This document shows positions 48,896 through 57,641 of a DNA stretch of 64,000 nucleotides, in pieces. Source of the DNA: Arsukibacterium sp. UBA3155 (GTDB lineage: Bacteria; Pseudomonadota; Gammaproteobacteria; Enterobacterales; Alteromonadaceae); assembly GCA_002364615.1 (NCBI GenBank), contig DEYP01000008.1, positions 40,216 through 104,215 of the forward strand. Direction: 5' to 3'. The position numbers and the translations under genes are program-made. The notes below the pieces were generated by a model. The model was not told the origin of the DNA, did not search any database, and saw only the letters and a list, made by a program, of their open reading frames with translations. Numbering within the stretch: position 1 is the stretch's first letter; the number at the start of each line of letters is the position of its first letter.

Positions 48896-50056
48896 ATGTT
48901 TGAGTTAATGGAAAACCACAGCCAAGAAGCTGTAATTAAAGTAATAGGTGTTGGCGGCGGCGGCGGTAATGCTGTCGAATATATGGTTGCCAGCAATATC
49001 GAGGGTGTTGAATTTGTGGCGGCCAATACTGACGCCCAGGCCCTGCGTAATTCATCTGCTAATGTCACCCTGCAGTTAGGTGCCGGTGTGACCAAAGGCT
49101 TAGGTGCTGGCGCTAACCCGGAAATCGGTCGCCGTTCGGCCGAGGAAGACCGCGAAACCATCAAGAAAACTCTGCAAGGCGCAGATATGATCTTTATCGC
49201 TGCCGGTATGGGCGGTGGTACCGGTACCGGTGCTGCGCCTATCGTAGCGGAAGTCGCACGCGAGCTGGGTATTTTAACGGTAGCGGTAGTAACCAAGCCA
49301 TTCCCGTTCGAAGGAAAAAAACGCACTGCTTATGCTGATGAAGGTATTCTGGAGCTGAGCAAATACGTTGATTCACTGATCACTATCCCGAACGATAAAC
49401 TGTTAAAAGTACTGGGCAAAGGCACCAGTTTGCTGGATGCGTTTAAAGCCGCGAACAACGTGCTACTGGGTGCAGTACAGGGTATTGCTGAATTAATTAC
49501 CCGTCCGGGTTTGATCAACGTCGACTTTGCCGACGTACGTACTGTAATGTCTGAAATGGGCACTGCCATGATGGGTACCGGTCGCGCGTCAGGTCCTGAT
49601 CGTGCTGAGGAAGCTGCCGAGCAGGCGATTTCAAGCCCATTGTTAGAAGATATCGATTTATCAGGTGCTAAGGGTATTCTGGTTAATATCACTGCCGGCC
49701 TGGATATCAGCATCGAAGAGTTTGAGATTGTTGGTAATGCCGTGAAAGCGTTCGCCTCTGAAAATGCTACTGTGGTAGTGGGTGCCGTTATTGACCCGGA
49801 AATGCACGACGAATTACGGGTAACCGTAGTAGCGACCGGCATTGGTGCTGACCGCCGGCCGGATATAAGCCTGGTTCCAAGCCACCGTGCAGAGCCAGCT
49901 CAGGCCTATGTTCAGCAGGGCAACACTATGCGTCATGCAGCCCCGGCAGCAAACCCGCATAAAGAAGAAGCGGCGCAAACAAAAACGCAGCCAGAAAGCA
50001 AAGGTGGTATCGATATCTTTGATATTCCGGCATTCTTGCGTAAGCAGGCAGATTAA
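48896..50056 (+). CDS. ftsZ: Cell division GTPase FtsZ
   Basis: Tubulin-like GTPase of 386 residues that forms the Z-ring. The start at 48896 follows GGAGAGAGA and gives the usual MFELMENHS beginning; a longer frame overlapping ftsA is unlikely. The GTP loop GGGTGTG lies at 106-112, GVGGGGGNAV near the N-terminus and TRPGLINVDFADV at about 205-217. The C-terminal peptide DIPAFLRKQAD is the docking tail for FtsA, ZipA and ZapD, the last also encoded here. Confidence 0.98.
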   Translation: MFELMENHSQEAVIKVIGVGGGGGNAVEYMVASNIEGVEFVAANTDAQALRNSSANVTLQLGAGVTKGLGAGANPEIGRRSAEEDRETIKKTLQGADMIFIAAGMGGGTGTGAAPIVAEVARELGILTVAVVTKPFPFEGKKRTAYADEGILELSKYVDSLITIPNDKLLKVLGKGTSLLDAFKAANNVLLGAVQGIAELITRPGLINVDFADVRTVMSEMGTAMMGTGRASGPDRAEEAAEQAISSPLLEDIDLSGAKGILVNITAGLDISIEEFEIVGNAVKAFASENATVVVGAVIDPEMHDELRVTVVATGIGADRRPDISLVPSHRAEPAQAYVQQGNTMRHAAPAANPHKEEAAQTKTQPESKGGIDIFDIPAFLRKQAD

Positions 50057-50266
50057 ACTGCCTGCAGTGACCGGTTGTAACAGGCCTGGCGCACCGTTGG
50101 TGCAACAGAAATAATATTAGTAACAGTTGAAGTTAAGCCACTGTTCAGCTGATATTGGCCAACATAACGGGTAGTTGAATACGCCATTACATTGGTAATG
50201 TTAACGAAGTTATGCTAAGCTTCGCCGCCATTTTGTGATTGCTTAAAAATTGAGCAGGAATAAATT
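50057..50266 (+). promoter_or_regulatory. ftsZ-lpxC intergenic region with small hairpins
   Basis: This 210-base gap holds three short inverted repeats: GCACC/GGTGC, CATTAC-ATTG-GTAATG at 50185-50200, and CGAAG/CTTCG at 50205-50224. None carries a T run, so they are not obvious terminators. A separate lpxC promoter is likely in this space but no convincing -35/-10 pair was found. Confidence 0.4.
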
Positions 50267-51178
50267 ATGATTAAACAACGTACCGTCGCTAAAACAGTCA
50301 GTACTATTGGTGTTGGGTTACACAAGGGTGAAAAGGTTACGCTCACTCTCCGGCCTGCACCTGATAACACGGGCATTATGTTCCGTCGTGTTGACCTGGA
50401 TCCGATAGTAGACTTTAAAGTTTCCCCCGAGATGGTGGGCGACACGGTAATGTGTACGTGTTTAATTAATGAACAGGGCGTGCGCCTGTCTACTACCGAG
50501 CATTTAATGGCCGCTATCGCCGGTCTGGGTATTGATAACCTGATCATTGAAGTCGATTCAGCTGAAATTCCAATTATGGACGGCAGCGCCAATCCATTTG
50601 TTTACTTGCTGCTGGAAGCTGGCATCAATGAACAGAAACTGGCCAAGAAATTCATCCGGATCAAACGCACTGTGCGGGTGGAAGATGGTGATAAATGGGC
50701 GGAAATTCGCCCTCATAACGGCTTTAAAATCGATTTTGCCATCGATTTCGACCACCCGGTTATTGCCGAAACCACCCAGCGTATGCAAATGGACTTCTCG
50801 GCTGCTGGTTTTATCAAAGACATCAGCCGGGCCCGTACCTTCGGCTTCCTGCATGACATTGAATACCTGCGGGCGAATAACCTGGCTTTGGGCGGTAGTT
50901 TTGACAATGCGGTAGTGCTTGACGAGTTCCGGGTATTAAACCAGGATGGCCTGCGTTACGAAGACGAATTTATCAAGCATAAAATTCTGGATGCGATTGG
51001 CGATTTATATATGGCGGGTTACAGCGTACTGGGCGAGTTTATCTCGTATAAAACCGGTCACGCTTTAAATAACCAGCTATTATGCGCCGTATTAGCCGAA
51101 CAGGAAAACTGGGAATTTGTCACATTTGAAGACAAAGCCCATATGCCCATCTCATACCTGGCACCGCAACTGGCTTAA
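50267..51178 (+). CDS. lpxC: UDP-3-O-acyl-N-acetylglucosamine deacetylase LpxC
   Basis: Zinc amidase of 303 residues catalysing the committed step of lipid A synthesis. Zinc ligands H79 ([13 protein letters not shown]), H238 and D242 ([15 protein letters not shown]) fall at the same positions as in E. coli. The N-terminal [20 protein letters not shown] is diagnostic. It lies after ftsZ as in enterobacteria and is followed by a strong terminator. Confidence 0.98.
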   Translation: MIKQRTVAKTVSTIGVGLHKGEKVTLTLRPAPDNTGIMFRRVDLDPIVDFKVSPEMVGDTVMCTCLINEQGVRLSTTEHLMAAIAGLGIDNLIIEVDSAEIPIMDGSANPFVYLLLEAGINEQKLAKKFIRIKRTVRVEDGDKWAEIRPHNGFKIDFAIDFDHPVIAETTQRMQMDFSAAGFIKDISRARTFGFLHDIEYLRANNLALGGSFDNAVVLDEFRVLNQDGLRYEDEFIKHKILDAIGDLYMAGYSVLGEFISYKTGHALNNQLLCAVLAEQENWEFVTFEDKAHMPISYLAPQLA

Positions 51179-51194
51179 TTACTATCCTCATTAT

Positions 51195-51222
51195 AAAAGG
51201 CCGACTTTATGTCGGCTTTTTT
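51195..51222 (+). terminator. Rho-independent terminator after lpxC
   Basis: AAAGGCCGAC and GTCGGCTTTT arms enclose a TTTAT loop and are followed by further Ts, starting 17 bases past the lpxC stop. It closes the dcw-lpxC transcription unit. Confidence 0.9.
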
Positions 51223-51237
51223 GTTCCCAAAATAGTA

Positions 51238-51309
51238 GAAAAAGGGTCAGAGTGATTTAATTTACCTCAACTTGTCCCCAAAAAAATGGAAAAAGGGTCA
51301 GAGTGATTT
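51238..51309 (+). repeat. Two direct copies of the GAAAAAGGGTCAGAGTGATT repeat
   Basis: Identical copies of about 21 bases start at 51238 and 51289, 51 bases apart, between the convergent lpxC and dciA genes. The GGGTCAGAGTGA core also forms the inverted repeat at 19556-19598. Sequences of this type often accompany REP-associated tyrosine transposases, although no transposase is present here. Confidence 0.75.
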
Positions 51310-51313
51310 TAGT

Positions 51314-51775
51314 TTACTTTGCCAATAGTCTGGCCAGCGCTTGTTTTACCTTGTCGTCGCTGTGTTTCAGGGTTTCAGTAAGTGCACTGCGGGCAGCGTC
51401 TGATAGCCCTTTTGCCGGCGGTGTCGCCGCGGTTTTGGCCTCTGCTTGCACTTGCTGCCGGGGCAGCTGACCGTGGGGCGACACTTCAATATCAATTCCG
51501 GCTAAATCAGGCAAGATTTTTTGTCGGAAATTGTCTAGAATGGCATCGCGCTGCATCTTTAACCGGTTTGCCCAGCCTGGCGATTGACATAAAATAACCG
51601 CCCGCCCGGCATTAATGCTCGACACCTGACAAAAACTCAGGTGTTCCAGCTGTAAAATAAGGCATAACTCGGCGTTTAATTTGCGAACAAGTTCATACTG
51701 TTGCTGCATCGATGCCAGAGAGCTCTGGCCAAACAGCTTAGTTAAATCTTCGGGTTTATGACTATAGCGTTTCAT
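51314..51775 (-). CDS. dciA: DciA-type helicase-loading protein (DUF721)
   Basis: 153-residue protein of the DUF721/DciA family, the ancestral loader of the replicative helicase DnaB in bacteria that lack DnaC. The central LEHLSFCQVSSINAGRAVIL and SPGWANRLKMQRDAIL regions form the KH-like fold. The C-terminal 50 residues are Ala/Lys-rich and probably flexible. Location beside secA is usual in gammaproteobacteria. No dnaC is in the window. The family is clear, the loading role is known only for homologues. Confidence 0.87.
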   Translation of the reverse strand: MKRYSHKPEDLTKLFGQSSLASMQQQYELVRKLNAELCLILQLEHLSFCQVSSINAGRAVILCQSPGWANRLKMQRDAILDNFRQKILPDLAGIDIEVSPHGQLPRQQVQAEAKTAATPPAKGLSDAARSALTETLKHSDDKVKQALARLLAK

Positions 51776-51988
51776 TAACAGCGTACTTATTTGGACTGAA
51801 CAGCGGGCCGGATAAGTGTAACAGGTTTTATCGGTGCTGCTACTGTTGGCCAGACTTGAAACTTATCGTGGCTGGCACCATATCCTGCCAATAGCCGTTT
51901 TTGCCGGCAGGCAGTAACTTACAACGACAATAAATAACTGGCCTGGCCAGGGCTGCAAAGCAGTTTTAACTTAAATGGTATCTGGATA

Positions 51989-54733
51989 ATGTTTGGAAAA
52001 CTTTTCGCCAAATTAGTTGGCAGCCGTAACGACCGCTTTTTGAAAAAACAACAGAAACAGGTGCAGCAGATCAACGCGCTTGAAGCCGAATATCAGGCAT
52101 TAAGCGACGAGGCGTTAAAGCAAAAAACGGCCGAGTTTAAACAGCGGATCGAACAAGGTGCCAGTTTAGAAGATATTCTGCCCGAAGCGTTTGCCACGGT
52201 GCGTGAAGCCAGTACCCGTGTGTTTAAAATGCGCCATTTCGATGTGCAGTTGCTGGGCGGTATTGTGCTGCACCAGGGGCGTATTTCTGAAATGCGTACC
52301 GGTGAGGGTAAAACCCTGACCGCAACCTTGCCAGCATACTTAAACGCATTAAGCGGCAAAAGCGTGCACGTTATTACCGTGAACGATTACCTGGCGCGGC
52401 GGGATGCGGAAACCAACGAGCCGCTGTTCAGCTTTTTAGGTTTGACTGTAGGTGTAAACGTGCCAGGTTTGGCGCATCAGGCTAAGCAGCAGGCGTATCA
52501 GGCAGATATCACCTATGGTACCAACAACGAATTTGGTTTTGATTACCTGCGCGACAATATGGCGTTTTCACCGCAAGACCGCGTGCAGCGCGACTTAGCG
52601 TTTGCCATTATCGATGAAGTTGACTCAATATTAATTGATGAAGCGCGCACGCCGCTTATTATCTCCGGTCCGGCAGAAGACAGCTCAGAGCTGTATAAGA
52701 AAATTAATACGCTGGTTCCGCAGCTGGAAAAGCAGGAAAAAGAAGACGAAGAAGGTAACCATGGTGACGGCCACTTTACCGTGGACGAAAAAGCCCGTCA
52801 GGTTTACCTAACTGAACAAGGCCAGATAAAAGTAGAAGACATGCTGCGTGAAGCCGGCATGATCGAGCAGGACGATACCTTATTCTCTGCTGCCAATATC
52901 ACTCTGTTACACCATGTATATGCGGCGCTACGTGCGCACCAGTTGTTTAAGCGCGACGTTGACTACGTGGTCAAAGACGGTGAAATCGTTATTGTTGACG
53001 AGCATACCGGCCGCACCATGGAAGGCCGGCGCTGGTCAGAAGGCTTGCACCAGGCGGTGGAAGCTAAAGAAGGCGTACGAATTCAGAACGAAAACCAAAC
53101 CCTGGCCTCTATTACATTCCAGAACTACTTCCGGTTATACAATAAACTGGCCGGCATGACCGGTACCGCCGACACTGAAGCGTTTGAATTTCAGCAAATT
53201 TACGGTCTGGAAACTATTGTTGTGCCTACCAACCGGCCTATGGTACGCAACGATATGGCCGATCTGGTGTATTTAACCGCCGAAGATAAGTATAACGCCA
53301 TTATCGAAGATATTATTAAAGCCCGTGACGCTAAGCGCCCGGTGTTGGTGGGTACCGCCTCTATTGAGAGTTCTGAGTATCTGTCTGGTTTACTGAATAA
53401 AGCTAAAATTAAGCATCAGGTATTAAACGCCAAGTTCCACGCAAATGAAGCGCAAATTATTGCTGATGCCGGCCGCCCGGGTACGGTAACTATTGCTACT
53501 AACATGGCAGGTCGGGGTACCGATATTGTGCTGGGTGGTAGTTTACAATCTGAACTGGCGGCACTTAGCGAGAAAACCGACGACTCAGTGACTAAGATCA
53601 CGACCGACTGGCAACAGCGGCACGACGAGGTTATTGCCTCGGGTGGTTTACACATTATAGGTACTGAGCGGCACGAATCACGCCGCATCGATAATCAGCT
53701 GCGTGGCCGTTCGGGTCGGCAAGGTGACCCGGGTTCATCACGCTTTTACCTGTCGCTGGACGACACCTTAATGCGTATTTTCGCTTCTGATCGGATGGCT
53801 GGCATGATGCGCCGCCTGGGTATGGAAAAAGGTGAAGCTATTGAACACCCGTGGGTAAGCCGCGCTATTGAAAATGCTCAGCGCAAGGTAGAAGCCCGCA
53901 ACTTCGATATCCGTAAGCAATTATTAGAATTTGACGACGTAGCCAATGATCAGCGTAAAGTGGTTTACGAGCAACGTAACGAGCTACTGGATGCTACTGA
54001 CATCAGCGAGACCGTCAGCGCTATTCGCGAAGACGTGGTCGATTCCGTGGTCAGTCAGTATATTCCGCCGCAGTCACTGGACGAAATGTGGGATATTCCT
54101 GGCCTGGAGCAGCGTTTAAAAGCTGACTTCGCACTGGATTTACCTGTAAGCCAGTGGCTGTCCGATGATAAAAAGCTGTTTGAAGAAAAACTTCGCGATA
54201 AAATTCAGCAGGAATTTAGTGAAGGGTATAAACATAAAGAGCAGATGGTTGGGGTAGAAGTCCTGCGCCAATTTGAAAAAGCGATTATGTTACAAAGCCT
54301 GGACACACACTGGAAAGAGCACCTGGCGGCGATGGATCATCTACGTCAGGGTATTAACCTGCGCGGCTACGCCCAGAAAAATCCGAAACAGGAATACAAG
54401 CGCGAAGCGTTTGAACTGTTCTCAAATATGCTGGATGAGCTGAAAGTTGACGTCATTGGTGTATTAAGCCGGGTACAGGTTAAAGCTGCAGAAGATGTTG
54501 AGGCAGTGGAAGAGCAACGCCGTAAGGCCGATGCCGTACCGCACAATTATCAGCATGCAGACGCAGGCCAGATGGGCACTGACGTACCGGCCGATGTTTC
54601 ACAAGCACGCGCTACCCCCGGCGGCGCCATGCCAACGCCAGTAGTACGTGACGGTGACAAAGTGGGCCGCAACGACCCGTGTCCGTGTGGCTCGGGCAAA
54701 AAATACAAACAGTGTCATGGCAAACTTAGTTAA
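51989..54733 (+). CDS. secA: Protein translocase ATPase SecA
   Basis: Motor of the Sec export pathway, 914 residues. Walker A GEGKT is at 105-109, the DEVD box about residue 210 in [18 protein letters not shown], and NMAGRGTDI and [16 protein letters not shown] mark the second helicase domain. The C-terminal zinc tail [13 protein letters not shown] is intact and would bind SecB. No secM-like regulatory gene is visible in the 213 bases upstream. mutT follows 13 bases later. Confidence 0.98.
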   Translation: MFGKLFAKLVGSRNDRFLKKQQKQVQQINALEAEYQALSDEALKQKTAEFKQRIEQGASLEDILPEAFATVREASTRVFKMRHFDVQLLGGIVLHQGRISEMRTGEGKTLTATLPAYLNALSGKSVHVITVNDYLARRDAETNEPLFSFLGLTVGVNVPGLAHQAKQQAYQADITYGTNNEFGFDYLRDNMAFSPQDRVQRDLAFAIIDEVDSILIDEARTPLIISGPAEDSSELYKKINTLVPQLEKQEKEDEEGNHGDGHFTVDEKARQVYLTEQGQIKVEDMLREAGMIEQDDTLFSAANITLLHHVYAALRAHQLFKRDVDYVVKDGEIVIVDEHTGRTMEGRRWSEGLHQAVEAKEGVRIQNENQTLASITFQNYFRLYNKLAGMTGTADTEAFEFQQIYGLETIVVPTNRPMVRNDMADLVYLTAEDKYNAIIEDIIKARDAKRPVLVGTASIESSEYLSGLLNKAKIKHQVLNAKFHANEAQIIADAGRPGTVTIATNMAGRGTDIVLGGSLQSELAALSEKTDDSVTKITTDWQQRHDEVIASGGLHIIGTERHESRRIDNQLRGRSGRQGDPGSSRFYLSLDDTLMRIFASDRMAGMMRRLGMEKGEAIEHPWVSRAIENAQRKVEARNFDIRKQLLEFDDVANDQRKVVYEQRNELLDATDISETVSAIREDVVDSVVSQYIPPQSLDEMWDIPGLEQRLKADFALDLPVSQWLSDDKKLFEEKLRDKIQQEFSEGYKHKEQMVGVEVLRQFEKAIMLQSLDTHWKEHLAAMDHLRQGINLRGYAQKNPKQEYKREAFELFSNMLDELKVDVIGVLSRVQVKAAEDVEAVEEQRRKADAVPHNYQHADAGQMGTDVPADVSQARATPGGAMPTPVVRDGDKVGRNDPCPCGSGKKYKQCHGKLS

Positions 54734-54746
54734 GGCAGCAAGTGCA

Positions 54747-55202
54747 ATGACCAGTGGTCAAAGCCAGCAACAATCTCTACCGCAGCTGCATGTAGCGGTA
54801 GGGGTTATTTTTAAGCAACAAGAGCAGCGGCAACATCAGCACCAGCAGCAGGTATTGTTGGCGCTGCGCAATGCCAAGCAACATCAGGGTGACAAATGGG
54901 AGTTTCCCGGCGGAAAGGTTGAAGCGGGTGAAACCGTTGCAGCAGCGTTGGCCCGTGAGCTTGAAGAAGAGTTGGCCATTACGGTCACCCAGGCCGAACC
55001 TTTTATGGTATTGCAGCATGCTTATCCGGAGCGGCAGGTTACTCTGGATATCTGGTTAGTGACCGAATTTAGCGGCGTACCCAGGGGGATGGAGGGGCAG
55101 CCGCTACAGTGGGTAAATATCGCCGATTTAACCACTATTACCTTGCCAGCCGCCAACCAACCCATAGTTGAGCGGTTACAACAGCGCAACGCTAACGTTT
55201 AG
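54747..55202 (+). CDS. mutT: 8-oxo-dGTP diphosphatase MutT
   Basis: Nudix hydrolase that removes oxidised dGTP from the nucleotide pool. The Nudix box is GGKVEAGETVAAALAREL followed by EEE, with alanine where the late glycine usually sits. The start at 54747 gives 151 residues and lies after secA; an ATG at 54717 inside the end of secA would add ten residues. A Gln/His-rich stretch (EQRQHQHQQQ) extends the first strand region. The secA-mutT order matches E. coli. Confidence 0.92.
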   Translation: MTSGQSQQQSLPQLHVAVGVIFKQQEQRQHQHQQQVLLALRNAKQHQGDKWEFPGGKVEAGETVAAALARELEEELAITVTQAEPFMVLQHAYPERQVTLDIWLVTEFSGVPRGMEGQPLQWVNIADLTTITLPAANQPIVERLQQRNANV

Positions 55203-55235
55203 TGCTGCGGCGTCAGCGCTGGTAGACCTTAGTCG

Positions 55236-55769
55236 TTAATCATCATTCTTAGTGGGTAAACTGGCCAGTGCCTCAGTAAAGCCCCGCAGCGAAAACTTCA
55301 GCTGGCGCGGTGTTTGTTCAGTAACAAACAACTTAACCGTATAGGCGGCATTCTCTTGCAGTTGCTTAATAATTTGCGGGCTTAATACCAGCAACACTTT
55401 ACAGCCTTGTGGCAAGCAAACGGTAACCGGTGCTCTGTGCTTATTATCACCAATATCAATTGCCACACCCGGTGGCAGATATATTCCCAGTGGTAAATTA
55501 AGCTGCAACACCGGATCACTGCTGCCTGTAACATAAGCCACCTGGCTGGAATAGATGATATCAGGGTTTTCAGGGTTCTGCAGGCCCTGGGCAATAACGC
55601 ATTGTTCATTACAAACACTGCGCCAGTCTCCATATGCCTCAACGGTTGCTTTACTGGTATCAGCGCTAACGGTTTGGCTAAGCACGCTGCTTAACAGGGC
55701 TAAACCTGCCAGTTTTACTAGCTGCAACTTACCTTTTAGCAGTGGGCGCTGAAATTTTAACGTGGCCAT
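55236..55769 (-). CDS. Invasion-associated locus B (IalB) family protein
   Basis: 177-residue exported protein with an N-terminal hydrophobic segment (about 17-37), then the IalB-type domain: YGDWRSVCNEQCVIAQG, LPLGIYLPPGVAIDIGD and CLPQGCKVLLVLS. Named after a Bartonella protein linked to red-cell entry, but the family is widespread in free-living bacteria with unknown function. Two cysteine pairs suggest disulfides in the periplasm. It is convergent with mutT and lies downstream of the PEP-CTERM-like gene. Confidence 0.8.
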   Translation of the reverse strand: MATLKFQRPLLKGKLQLVKLAGLALLSSVLSQTVSADTSKATVEAYGDWRSVCNEQCVIAQGLQNPENPDIIYSSQVAYVTGSSDPVLQLNLPLGIYLPPGVAIDIGDNKHRAPVTVCLPQGCKVLLVLSPQIIKQLQENAAYTVKLFVTEQTPRQLKFSLRGFTEALASLPTKNDD

Positions 55770-55835
55770 GTTTTATTCCTTTAAACATTTATTAGCTGGG
55801 AGTATTACGGTTAAACATTTTATACCGCTAAAAAC

Positions 55836-55863
55836 ATAAAGCCTTGCAATAGCAAGGCTTTAT
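55836..55863. terminator. Stem-loop terminator between the PEP-CTERM-like and IalB genes
   Basis: A perfect 12-base stem (ATAAAGCCTTGC and its complement) with an AATA loop lies 22 bases after the PEP-CTERM-like stop on the minus strand, followed there by a T-rich stretch. Confidence 0.75.
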
Positions 55864-55884
55864 AATTTATGCAATTAACAATGC

Positions 55885-56889
55885 TTACAGCTTAGCATAG
55901 CGCTTGCGACGCGCAAACAGTGCCAGAAAACCCGTTGCAAACAGCAGCAGGCTGGCAGGTGCTGGCACGTCTACCGGGTCATCAGGATCGATAATTACCG
56001 TACCACCTACACCAGAAAAGCCAAAAATATAAGTAGGGGTGATGGCACCGTCATCATCAGCAAAGCCATCCTGATTAACATCTGAACCAGACCAGCCGAA
56101 TGAATAGACTTCAGCACCTACGCTAGCTAACGCGCTTAACGCTGCATTGCGGTTTGCAGCGCCACCGTAAAATATCTCAAAGCTGAAGCTCTCACCAGTC
56201 AGTAAGGCTCCAAAATCAAAATCAAAGTTAGAGCCAATATCATCCGGGCCAGCTGCGGTAAAGTCACCGCTATTGCCCAGCTGAGGTGAGCAGCTCTCTA
56301 ACGGGTTAGAGCTACAAAAACCATTGTCGTTCGCACCTAGCACCGCACTTGCACCGGCTGTACCGCCTATAGTGACAAACTCATCAAATGGTGTTGGTGA
56401 TGCATCCCAGTCGAAGGTGCGACGATATAACAAATTGGCAATATCGGCGCCGCTAATGTTTTCGATGGTTACGGCCACCCGGAACAGGTTGTCGGTTTCG
56501 GTTGCCAGGGCAAAGTCATGCGTTATCTGCAGCAGGCCACCCATGCTGGTTACAGACGTTGCAGTAGTGGCAGTACTGTCAAAACTCACCAGGCTTAGGC
56601 CTGCCGTGCCAACGGCATTATTGGCATAGCCTGAAGTACCGCCAGTTGCTACGCCCCATCCTTCGCATTCACAACCATGGAAAGTCGATTCATACTCAAC
56701 GCCTTCACTGATATAACGCAAACCAACACCTGTGGTGCCCGCCACGTCTGCATTACCACCTTCGACATTAAGCTGGCCCAGATCACCAACACCCAAAGCA
56801 ACATTACCGTCGGTAATAATCATTAAGGCCTGGCTTGCTCCGGCCATACCCAGCAATGCAATAGCTGAGGCTATCTTTAAAAATTTCAT
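55885..56889 (-). CDS. PEP-CTERM-like surface protein
   Basis: Secreted protein of 334 residues using the start at 56889, which follows AGGATG; an ATG three codons upstream is the alternative. A signal peptide (about 1-22, ending ASQA) leads a Gly/Asp/Thr-rich beta domain with a cysteine pair CECEGW and an acidic DVNQDGFADDDGAI loop that resembles a calcium site. The C-terminus has VPAPASLLLFATGFLALFARRKRYAKL-like order: a Pro-Ala-Pro in place of PEP, a hydrophobic helix and a basic tail. Such tails are recognised by exosortases in EPS-producing bacteria. No exosortase is in this window. A tandem-repeat array lies in its upstream region. Function is unknown. Confidence 0.78.
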   Translation of the reverse strand: MKFLKIASAIALLGMAGASQALMIITDGNVALGVGDLGQLNVEGGNADVAGTTGVGLRYISEGVEYESTFHGCECEGWGVATGGTSGYANNAVGTAGLSLVSFDSTATTATSVTSMGGLLQITHDFALATETDNLFRVAVTIENISGADIANLLYRRTFDWDASPTPFDEFVTIGGTAGASAVLGANDNGFCSSNPLESCSPQLGNSGDFTAAGPDDIGSNFDFDFGALLTGESFSFEIFYGGAANRNAALSALASVGAEVYSFGWSGSDVNQDGFADDDGAITPTYIFGFSGVGGTVIIDPDDPVDVPAPASLLLFATGFLALFARRKRYAKL

Positions 56890-56924
56890 AGGTTTCATCC
56901 TGAAAGTTATTCAACACAATTTCT

Positions 56925-57072
56925 GTACAGCGACGTTCAATGTACAAAGGCACTCTTGTACTAAGACGTTTTTGCACCAAGACGCTTTTGTACCACGGCG
57001 GTTTTGTACAAAGACACTTTCGTACAGCGCTACTTTTGTACAATAAACGCTATTTTGCACAAAACATGCCAC
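56925..57072. repeat. Tandem array of nine diverged 16-base repeats
   Basis: Units begin with GTAC or GCAC at 56925, 56942, 56958, 56974, 56990, 57006, 57022, 57038 and 57057. Spacing is exactly 16 across six consecutive steps (56942 to 57038), 17 at the first and 19 at the last. The approximate consensus is GTACMAAGACGCTTTT. The period is not a multiple of three and no coding frame is conserved. It occupies the upstream region of the PEP-CTERM-like gene, 36 to about 180 bases before its start. Confidence 0.9.
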
Positions 57073-57172
57073 TCTCTAACGTTTTGATATATCAGGCTAA
57101 AACCCTGTACCCATTACCAAAATGTAAAGAATTGTGACGAGGTAAAGTTAAATAAAATCAGAATGCAATAGC

Positions 57173-57406
57173 TTAATTCTTGAAAAACTGATTATCCTGA
57201 GCGATAAACTCCTGCTCCAGTTCTTCCAGATACTGCTCTGATAAATCAGCATCTATTGGTGCTTTATCCGGGATGCGATGGTTTTCCGCAGCCCAGTCAC
57301 CTAAATCAATTAATTTGCAGCGCTCTGAACAAAAAGGGCGGAAAGCGGAACTGGCGTCCCAGACAACGGCGGTACTGCAAGTGGGACATTTAACGGTAGT
57401 TGGCAT
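57173..57406 (-). CDS. yacG: DNA gyrase inhibitor YacG
   Basis: Small zinc-ribbon protein of 77 residues that binds GyrB and blocks gyrase in E. coli. The four zinc cysteines are C7, C10, C26 and C30 (VKCPTC and FCSERC), followed by the conserved [15 protein letters not shown]. The gene precedes zapD and coaE as in enterobacteria, although a gap of 235 bases separates it from zapD. Confidence 0.95.
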   Translation of the reverse strand: MPTTVKCPTCSTAVVWDASSAFRPFCSERCKLIDLGDWAAENHRIPDKAPIDADLSEQYLEELEQEFIAQDNQFFKN

Positions 57407-57469
57407 AGCTTAACTCTGATTCAAACTTTAAATCCGGCGTTTAGTATAACAGCTTCGCTTTGGTAGCGC

Positions 57470-57605
57470 AGGTAGGAGTTCAGCAGAACGTATTGAAGCC
57501 GACATCGGTTTACCCTAAGCCGACCGTTGAAGCCCTGGACGGGCGGAAACGAGACCCCATGGATGGGTTTACGGCGTGTCGGCGTGGGTGAATCGGTGTC
57601 TGCTT
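57470..57605. repeat. Possible dispersed non-coding repeat between yacG and zapD
   Basis: This GC-rich, non-coding stretch contains the interrupted palindrome CCCATGGATGGG followed by TTTACGGCGTGTCGG, and several GCCGAC/GTCGGC motifs. It resembles short dispersed repeats I associate with Alteromonadales intergenic regions, but only one copy is in the window, so the call is tentative. Confidence 0.4.
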
Positions 57606-57641
57606 TTTACGCCATACTCGACTAAACGTTTATATGCAGTG

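Noticed and set aside
48757-49842. Long open frames opposite ftsZ (189 and 170 codons)
   Set aside because: They mirror the strongly coding ftsZ frame, have low-complexity Ser/Ala/Pro composition, no ribosome site and no recognisable family.
51776-51988. Search for a secM-type regulator upstream of secA
   Set aside because: No reading frame with a signal peptide or an arrest-like C-terminus is present in this 213-base gap.
56732-57046. 104-codon plus-strand frame running through the repeat array
   Set aside because: The 16-base period breaks the reading frame between units, and the frame begins antisense to the PEP-CTERM-like gene.
56925-57072. Repeat array considered as CRISPR
   Set aside because: The units are 16 bases with no unique spacers between them and no cas genes are near.
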